Shown here: positions 5,655 to 10,886 of the stretch, piece by piece
Layout of the letters: each line of letters opens with the position of its first letter
How positions within the stretch are numbered: the first letter of the stretch is position 1
The notes under the pieces: generated by a model
What the model was told of the DNA's origin: nothing
Databases searched by the model: none
Seen by the model: the letters and a program-made list of their open reading frames with translations, nothing else
Source: Desulfosarcina sp.
GTDB taxonomy: Bacteria > Desulfobacterota > Desulfobacteria > Desulfobacterales > Desulfosarcinaceae
Direction of reading: 5' to 3'
Assembly: GCA_030642405.1 (NCBI GenBank)
Contig: DAOWNV010000067.1
Span: 1-10,886, forward strand
Length of the DNA stretch: 10,886 bases
Made by a program: the position numbers and the translations under genes

Positions 5655-5834
5655 ATGAAAAAAACAATAATACTTATAACGCCGATCCTTCTTTTGGTAG
5701 CTTTCCCTTTGTTTGGCTCAGGGGCCTTTGCTGACTTTTTTGGTCAAAGCGCACTTCCAATAACATCTGTTCTTGAGCCTGTTAACATCCTTTTATTTGG
5801 AATCGGACTTACTTTCGCCGGTAGCAGGGGGTAG
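5655..5834 (+). CDS. Very small exported protein with a PEP-CTERM-like sorting tail
   Basis: This 59-residue ORF is opened by ATG with AGGAG (5643-5647) seven bases upstream, a strong ribosome site. Residues 1-26 form a signal peptide: positively charged MKK, a hydrophobic core, and an AFA cleavage site before Asp27. Residues 39-59 resemble a PEP-CTERM signal. Leu-Glu-Pro (40-42) stands where Pro-Glu-Pro is usual, followed by the hydrophobic stretch NILLFGIGLTFAG (44-56) and an arginine at 58. PEP-CTERM tails direct exported proteins to an exosortase (XrtA/EpsH), usually in bacteria that make exopolysaccharide. Only about a dozen residues (27-38) separate the signal peptide from the tail, so the processed product would be a tiny peptide. 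A sigma-54 promoter lies upstream. No exosortase gene is in the window. The gene may be a real mini-PEP-CTERM protein or a remnant of a longer one; the clean ribosome site and promoter favour the former. Confidence 0.72.
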   Translation: MKKTIILITPILLLVAFPLFGSGAFADFFGQSALPITSVLEPVNILLFGIGLTFAGSRG

Positions 5835-5914
5835 CTTAAACCATGTCAAAGGGATTCTCTTTCATAGACTCGATCCGTCTGCAATGTTATCCGGATAATA
5901 GTTGACTCTCTTCC
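5835..5914. other. Gap between convergent small-protein and SYLF genes
   Basis: The 80 bases between the two stop codons contain a perfect 12-bp palindrome, TTATCCGGATAA (5887-5898). I see no hairpin with a T tract in either direction, so the terminators of both genes remain unidentified. Confidence 0.4.
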
Positions 5915-6493
5915 CTATTTGTAGGGTTTAAAGTCGAACCGTTGCCCGCCTACGGAAAACTCGAACATCAGCCCCCCTTTTGTATGAACAAACACGGCCA
6001 TTCCTTTTCGATAATGATTGCTCGCCTGTGTGCCGGTCGCTGGACCGGCACTTGCGCCGGCAGTTGTTCCCATGGTTCCGGCCTTCGCCTGCGCACCGGC
6101 TGTAATGGCAACCGCTGATGCATTCACATCGAACTCGAAGCCACCACGTGTAAACTCATTGTAAGCCCTTTCGTCTTCAAAAAAAACGATTTCACTAAAA
6201 ACCTGCCCGCCTAACTGAAAACCAACGGTGATTTGTGCCAAACTTGCGGTTCCTGTGGCGGCATCTTTCTTGTAGACCTTTCCCCCGCCAAAGCCCCCCC
6301 CAACAATGATAGCCCCTTTATAAACAACTGGAAAAACAGCATATCCATAAGCAGTGGAAAAATAGGGTTGAACTGCGGAAGATTTTTGAAACACAGAAAC
6401 GGCGTTTTCATTACTATCGGCAAAAGCCATCATTGGAAAAGTGAAGAGAAACGAAAAAAGAATGAAAAAAACTGGGAAACGGAATCTATTCAT
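5915..6493 (-). CDS. Secreted SYLF-domain (YSC84/DUF500-like) protein
   Basis: The 192-residue product has a clear Sec signal peptide (hydrophobic residues 6-22, cleavage after AFA at 25). A SYLF domain fills the rest. The family hallmark GYAVFPVVYKGAIIVGGGFG begins the domain, followed by GGKVY. A second Gly/Phe block, GQVFSEIVFF, comes next, and the protein ends GGQRFDFKPYK. SYLF domains bind phosphoinositides in eukaryotic Ysc84/SH3YL1. Bacterial versions are exported, widespread in Proteobacteria, and lack an established biochemical role; many appear associated with the outer membrane. An Ala/Gly/Thr-rich insert (about residues 125-155) is typical of the bacterial group. The ATG at 6493 has an AGGT-type weak ribosome site upstream. 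It is separated by 216 bp from the operon on its 5' side, so it is probably transcribed independently. Confidence 0.88.
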   Translation of the reverse strand: MNRFRFPVFFILFSFLFTFPMMAFADSNENAVSVFQKSSAVQPYFSTAYGYAVFPVVYKGAIIVGGGFGGGKVYKKDAATGTASLAQITVGFQLGGQVFSEIVFFEDERAYNEFTRGGFEFDVNASAVAITAGAQAKAGTMGTTAGASAGPATGTQASNHYRKGMAVFVHTKGGLMFEFSVGGQRFDFKPYK

Positions 6494-6709
6494 ATCACGA
6501 CCTATTTTGTTGGGTTAAATAAAAAGCTCTAAGCCTTTTCTGCCAAGAAGGTTACAAATCTGTTCCATACTGGAAAGTACGTTTGATTGCAAATCGAAAA
6601 ACCGGGGGCAATTTTTGCTCAAACTGCGGTGTTACAGAAAAAAACCGAATTTATTTCATTCACATTCCTTAGCCGGTTCAGAGTGTCACAAGACATCCTC
6701 ATCGCTTGA
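6494..6709. other. Gap between SYLF and AsmA genes, possible weak terminator
   Basis: No gene is visible. On the minus strand, downstream of the AsmA stop, two ACCG...CGGTTTTT units occur in tandem (T tracts near 6640-6646 and 6597-6601 as A runs on the plus strand). They have short stems and long imperfect loops, which could act as a weak transcription terminator. A TTGCAA/TATGGA pair with 17-bp spacing is a poor candidate promoter for the SYLF gene. Confidence 0.25.
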
Positions 6710-9700
6710 TCAAGGTTCATTCCCGGAAGTGTCGGATTCCTGGGAAAGCCGCCCATTGTGAAAGTCCTTCGGCATAATCTCGGACACACTCTCTACCAAT
6801 TTGAAAGGAGCTTTCAGTGTGCGTTCCATCAAACCTATCAGTCCTTTGCCCACTTTCGAGGGTGGAAGGGGTACAACGGTCAGGTTTTCAATGGGACCTT
6901 CTACCAGAAAGGGAATGGTTACCAGCGCACCCCCTGTAATATAGCCAATGACTGGTAGTCTTTTGATAATAGAGTCCACTGTTTTCAAGGGAGCGGCAAG
7001 TAATTCGATATTAACCTCCCGATCGGTCAAATCTATGCTGCCGTTTCCGGTAAGCTTCAATGAATATCCGTCGAGAAAAATTTCCTCAAATACCAGCTTT
7101 CCGCCGCCGAGCCGCACCTTTATATATGCCTTTGAATAACCCAACCCCTTTTTCTTCAGATCGGTATACCCACCGGTAAACAGTTCGGTTACGTTGAGGA
7201 TGGTTAAAATTTTCATCAACACATTTGAATATAGAATCCTGCCATTTTCAGATGTTAATTCCATCTGCCCATATAAAAAAAGCGCCGGATCTTTTTTTGT
7301 GAACGGCAGGTTGATCTCACCAGACAAATCGTAATGTGTATCTACCACATACATTTCATCCCACAGACAGTCTACGGTTGTCTGAAGGGATGCATTGCTT
7401 GCCGTGGGAGAAAGGCGCATGGAGATGCCCTTGTGCGAGAATGTCAACTTTCCAATGGTTGAAATACCGCACAGGTTCGCTTTGTCAATTTGGATAGAGA
7501 GACGATTGTTTTCGACGTTAATGTCAGCTTTAACAGGTGTCCAGGTAAAACCGCCATAGGAGAAATCGGTAGTGTTGAGGTGTATGGTGCCTGCAAGGAG
7601 AACTTCCGGTTGCGGTCCTTGCTTTTTGTCCGAATCAGAATTTTCCTTCCCTATGGATTGCAATGCGCTAATCAGCGCTTCATCAATGACATCCGCGATG
7701 ACATCGACATCGAATGTCATTCGTTGGAAAGCACGGGTGATAACGCCCTGCACACCCATTTTGCTGTTCATCACACAAATCCGGGAAGGCCCAATGGTCA
7801 ATTGTTTACCGTTGCCTTCAACAAAAAACTTATCGATGGAAAAAGCTTCGGGCAGCAGCTCGTGAATTTGCAAGGATTTCCCTTCCAGCTTTCCGTTAAA
7901 AGAGGATTTTAGGGGCTCATGCGTGTCAATCAAAGCATGAAAATTTCCTTTGAGATAACCCAAAAGGGTTCGGTTTTCTCTGAGCAACCGGTTGGCGGTC
8001 TGTTTTTCAATATTCCCCGAAAAGGATAGATCAAGTATCGAATTCACTTTTGTCACCGCAACCGTAGCATTTGAATGGCCATCGGAAAATTGAATTTTAC
8101 GGATTTGCCATGCATCGGGGGAACGGAAGAAATCAGCGTAAAGGTTAACGCCACCTGCGGTTTTTATTTTACCGGAAAAAGAAAATGTATGAGTATCGTT
8201 CGTAAGAATGTGAACATTGGAAAGTTCCACCGGGGGCTGTATCTGCAAATGTTCAGGAATGGGTAGAATTGTGTTCAACCAGTCAAGTGTAGACTGTCCT
8301 ATAGTCCCGTTGATGTGCCACGATGTCGATTCGGGGTTGATAATTTTTTTTGATTGGTAGGAAGAGATGACGGATCCATCCAGAAAATCGACTTTTACAC
8401 CAACAGCCTGTTTCCGGTCGGGAACGAATGTGATTTCTCCACCGGAAAAGGTCACGCCAAAGGGAATCAGCGGGCTTTTCACAAGGACTTTTTCCGGTGA
8501 ACCCACAATTTTGAAAATCCAGTTTTGCGGTTTCACAAGTGGGCCTGCGATGGTCAGGGATGACAATTTTCCTGTACCTGCAATGGAATCCATATAGTTT
8601 TTGGCTTCAGCAACACCTTCAAGGCTGGTCAACCATGAGTAAAATACCTCCATGTCAACCTTCACCGATGACGACTTTATGGAAAGCGTCGGTTGTTTTT
8701 GCCAATCTATAGCTGCATCCAGTTTTTGAAATGTGGCGCCTTTAAAGTAGCCGCTGACATGTTTAAAGGCCACGTGGTTGTCTTCATAAACGACATCACC
8801 ATCCAGCTCTTCAAGATCGGCCAAGATACCGGAAATGGTGACCAACCCTTTTGTCAAGTGGCCGGAAGCCTTTAATTTGACCAATTGGGTTTTTTTTTTC
8901 AACTGTTTGAATCCGGCGAAAAAACTAACATCGGTCAGTTTTCCCTGCCTGGCTACTGAAAAAGCTGTCTGGATGGCGTCAAGATCCCCGGCAATAGCAC
9001 TCGTGACTGCACTTGCAATGGCAACATCCAGCTTCTTGGCCCTAGCACGCAGTTCGACAACGGGACTGTTATCATCATCTTCAAAAGTAAAGATAGCATC
9101 TGCAGAAAGGTCCAGTGCAGGTTGCTTCGAAGTGATGTTGTCAAACGATATCGTTAGGTCTTTGGGAGCGATACCAATCGTCCCGGAAAGAGCGACGGCT
9201 TCCATATCGAGGCTACGGTTCTTGCGCAAAATCGTCAGTGAAGGAAAATGGAAATTAAACCGGCCATGTATGTTTTCCGGCCCATCTAAGGTAAACGTGG
9301 TGTGCACCTTTGCCCGGGTGTCTTTCGTGGAAATACCTTTTGGAAGCATGGCACTGGAAAGCAGGGGACGCACATTAATGCCTGACAATGTCGCTTTTCC
9401 CGTTGCCCGCATGGCGGGGATATTTGCAGAAATTCTTACGCTGATCTCACCGCTGACATCCGACCGGCAGTTCAGGTGAAATGACAGATCCTCTTCATCC
9501 TTTTCAACAAAGGCATTCATGTTGGTAATCGTAAGGTTTTCACCATCGCTGCGGGCAAGGATAATCGTCCCTGATACAATCTTGAGCTCCGATAGTGAAT
9601 TGATCATCTCCAACCGGTTAAAAAAAGCCTGAATGCCCTTTTTGATGTCATCTGCCGGAGTGGAACTTTTATTATCTTCCAATGGGTCAGACAGGAACAA

Positions 9701-10069
9701 GGATTGTTGGCTTGCGGGTACCGTGAGAACTGGGGACGCCAGATTCAGGTGGCGGATGCTGACATGACCTTTCAGCATCGGCAAAAAACGAGGATAGATC
9801 GATAATTGACTCACCTGCAGTGCGAATGCATCGGGCCGACGCAGATAAATGTTTTGTGCTGTCAAATGGGGAATGGGAAAAAAACGGATCTCCAGAGGAC
9901 CGTATTCCAACGTGCCGCCCGTTACCCGGTTGGCCGCATTGACAATGTAAGACTTCACCAATTCCCGGTTCGCCGTGAGATGCGCGACCAGGACGGCCGT
10001 CACCAAAACAACCATGACGATCCCGGCACAAGACAACACAGCCGGGATCAATTTTCTGAACCAGTTCAT
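6710..10069 (-). CDS. Large AsmA-family envelope protein
   Basis: The 1119-residue product begins with a single N-terminal membrane anchor (hydrophobic residues about 9-31), followed by the AsmA-type N-terminal block TGGTLEYGPLEIRFFPIPHL. A very long periplasmic region of alternating beta-strands follows. The C-terminus (about 900-1090) resembles the AsmA-like C-terminal domain, with YSNVLMKILTILNVTELF, GNGSIDLTDREVNIEL and the segment LPVIGYITGGALVTIPFLVEG. AsmA-family proteins (AsmA, TamB, YhdP in E. coli) are thought to be bridge-like carriers moving phospholipid between inner and outer membrane; this size is in the range of YhdP and TamB. I cannot assign it to one subgroup. Its ATG directly follows the stop codon of the channel gene (TAAATG), with AAGGG seven bases before the ATG inside that gene, so the two are translationally coupled. 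A T10/A10 tract lies at 8890-8899. Confidence 0.9.
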   Translation of the reverse strand: MNWFRKLIPAVLSCAGIVMVVLVTAVLVAHLTANRELVKSYIVNAANRVTGGTLEYGPLEIRFFPIPHLTAQNIYLRRPDAFALQVSQLSIYPRFLPMLKGHVSIRHLNLASPVLTVPASQQSLFLSDPLEDNKSSTPADDIKKGIQAFFNRLEMINSLSELKIVSGTIILARSDGENLTITNMNAFVEKDEEDLSFHLNCRSDVSGEISVRISANIPAMRATGKATLSGINVRPLLSSAMLPKGISTKDTRAKVHTTFTLDGPENIHGRFNFHFPSLTILRKNRSLDMEAVALSGTIGIAPKDLTISFDNITSKQPALDLSADAIFTFEDDDNSPVVELRARAKKLDVAIASAVTSAIAGDLDAIQTAFSVARQGKLTDVSFFAGFKQLKKKTQLVKLKASGHLTKGLVTISGILADLEELDGDVVYEDNHVAFKHVSGYFKGATFQKLDAAIDWQKQPTLSIKSSSVKVDMEVFYSWLTSLEGVAEAKNYMDSIAGTGKLSSLTIAGPLVKPQNWIFKIVGSPEKVLVKSPLIPFGVTFSGGEITFVPDRKQAVGVKVDFLDGSVISSYQSKKIINPESTSWHINGTIGQSTLDWLNTILPIPEHLQIQPPVELSNVHILTNDTHTFSFSGKIKTAGGVNLYADFFRSPDAWQIRKIQFSDGHSNATVAVTKVNSILDLSFSGNIEKQTANRLLRENRTLLGYLKGNFHALIDTHEPLKSSFNGKLEGKSLQIHELLPEAFSIDKFFVEGNGKQLTIGPSRICVMNSKMGVQGVITRAFQRMTFDVDVIADVIDEALISALQSIGKENSDSDKKQGPQPEVLLAGTIHLNTTDFSYGGFTWTPVKADINVENNRLSIQIDKANLCGISTIGKLTFSHKGISMRLSPTASNASLQTTVDCLWDEMYVVDTHYDLSGEINLPFTKKDPALFLYGQMELTSENGRILYSNVLMKILTILNVTELFTGGYTDLKKKGLGYSKAYIKVRLGGGKLVFEEIFLDGYSLKLTGNGSIDLTDREVNIELLAAPLKTVDSIIKRLPVIGYITGGALVTIPFLVEGPIENLTVVPLPPSKVGKGLIGLMERTLKAPFKLVESVSEIMPKDFHNGRLSQESDTSGNEP

Positions 10070-10735
10070 TTATTCGCCCTTGGGTTGGGCTAAGAATTTA
10101 CCCACCAGTATGGCAATAAGGATGGTCATGTACATTTGCCCGGTAATCGCGATGAGTATGGAGAAAGATCGGGCTAGGTAGGAAACGGGTGTGATGTCCC
10201 CGAAACCCAAGGTCGTAATGATAACGAAACTGAAATAAACGAAATCGAATAATTGCGGTGCGCTTTGACTTGTAAAGTCGATGGCATGTTCTCCCGAAGC
10301 ATGAGTGAACCGGTAAATCACATCTGATATGACCAGCATCACCCCCCCCAGTACTCCGAGAAGAAGGTACCCGTTGATGGAATTCAGAATAATGGTGGCC
10401 GTCACATTCTGACTCCGTGCGATATGGCGGATCATCAGTACAACAATGGCTATCAGAAAAAGAACCGTACTGATGAAATCGATCAGTGAAATGATATTGC
10501 CGGGAAAAAAATGATGGATCCATAAGGTGGCGGCCGTGATAGTACCTAATGGAAGCAATATCTTCGTTGCCTTTGGGGAGAAATCCAAAGAAAAAATACC
10601 CGAATACAGAATGGCCGTCATTAATAAATCTTGAAGAAAGGGTAGCTTTTTATGAGGCACGGGATTGAAAAAGATCAAAGCCAGCAGGCAGATGAGCAGA
10701 ACAATGTTGTTTCGGGTAAGATTATTGACTGCCAT
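10070..10735 (-). CDS. Potassium-channel-like six-TM membrane protein
   Basis: The inner-membrane protein of 221 residues has about five hydrophobic segments, then a pore loop and a final helix. The pore reads FSFVIITTLGFGDITP, with the selectivity filter TLGFGD at residues 175-180, a common bacterial variant of the K+ filter TVGYGD. The final helix GQMYMTILIAILVGKF has the glycine and small residues expected of an inner-pore helix. No Arg-rich voltage-sensor helix and no cytoplasmic RCK or nucleotide-binding domain follow; the protein stops shortly after the last helix. The start is uncertain. ATG at 10735 is preferred because it lies 26 bp past the upstream stop codon, but a GTG at 10783 would add 16 residues and overlap the upstream gene by 22 bp; neither has a clear ribosome site. 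The gene lies between a binding-protein gene and the AsmA gene, in one apparent operon. K+ selectivity is inferred from the filter only. Confidence 0.85.
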   Translation of the reverse strand: MAVNNLTRNNIVLLICLLALIFFNPVPHKKLPFLQDLLMTAILYSGIFSLDFSPKATKILLPLGTITAATLWIHHFFPGNIISLIDFISTVLFLIAIVVLMIRHIARSQNVTATIILNSINGYLLLGVLGGVMLVISDVIYRFTHASGEHAIDFTSQSAPQLFDFVYFSFVIITTLGFGDITPVSYLARSFSILIAITGQMYMTILIAILVGKFLAQPKGE

Positions 10736-10761
10736 GTCGAAATTCGTTTCTTTGGGACAGG

Positions 10762-10886
10762 CTATTTCGCCAGAGGAATCCACTGTTTGATCATAGGTTG
10801 CAACGTTTTCTCTTGTTTGGCCTGGTTAAGAAAGGCATTTACCGCCTGAATCAGATCGGTGTCTTTCTTTCTGAGCCCCCAAGCCA
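10762..10886 (-). CDS. C-terminus of a probable periplasmic solute-binding protein (partial)
   Basis: The window cuts this gene; the last 40 codons are visible, ending in TAG at 10762-10764. The peptide starts AWGLRKKDTDLIQAVNAFL and ends QWIPLAK. This pattern is the typical end of family-3 extracellular solute-binding proteins (SBP_bac_3), where a [AG]xRK.D.xL...N..L segment is followed by a short helix and a terminal tryptophan motif. Such proteins bind amino acids or similar small ligands in the periplasm for ABC transporters or sensors. The assignment rests on this tail only. No transporter permease follows; the next gene is the channel-like protein. Confidence 0.6.
   Translation of the reverse strand, partial: AWGLRKKDTDLIQAVNAFLNQAKQEKTLQPMIKQWIPLAK

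Noticed and set aside
8835..9479. 214-codon plus-strand ORF antisense to the AsmA-family gene
   Set aside because: It is a shadow frame of a long, well-supported coding sequence, and no domain is recognisable.
10736..10783. GTG start adding 16 residues to the channel protein
   Set aside because: The added residues are polar, precede the first membrane segment without obvious function, and no ribosome site is seen. The ATG at 10735 is simpler, though not proven.

Overview
The window looks like a chromosomal segment of a Gram-negative bacterium, most likely a sulfate-reducer-like member of Desulfobacterota (former Deltaproteobacteria). The taxon is inferred from several things together: a GlnRS-type glutaminyl-tRNA synthetase, a PEP-CTERM-like small protein with a sigma-54 promoter, a SYLF protein, a large AsmA-family protein, and moderate GC content. 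No marker in the window fixes the genus.

Layout. Bases 1-145 are AT-rich and gene-free. Bases 146-197 hold the 3' part of a proline tRNA (anticodon TGG) with no 5' half, followed by an intact terminator hairpin (205-239). This is the usual scar of a tRNA-targeting integrative element, so the left edge is probably the end of a genomic island. Bases 240-410 carry several inverted repeats and no gene. Next come ssb (minus, 411-962), a THUMP/Rossmann RNA methyltransferase related to the N-terminal half of RlmL (plus, 1210-2400), glnS (minus, 2436-4130) and a divergent rlmN-family radical SAM gene (plus, 4355-5380). All four are nucleic-acid or translation housekeeping functions, each apparently transcribed on its own.

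Bases 5381-5654 are a regulatory region. They contain a near-perfect sigma-54 (-24/-12) promoter set inside a perfect 14-bp inverted repeat. It drives a 59-codon gene (5655-5834) that encodes little more than a signal peptide plus a PEP-CTERM-like C-terminal sorting tail. This is the most interesting part of the window.

From 5915 to the right end everything is on the minus strand and concerns the cell envelope: a secreted SYLF-domain protein (5915-6493), and an apparent operon read from the right edge leftwards. The operon starts with the C-terminus of a probable periplasmic solute-binding protein (10762-10886, cut by the window). A six-TM potassium-channel-like protein follows (10070-10735), and then a 1119-residue AsmA-family protein (6710-10069) whose ATG directly abuts the channel stop codon. 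Pairing a binding protein with a pore protein raises the possibility of a ligand-linked channel, but this is only an inference.
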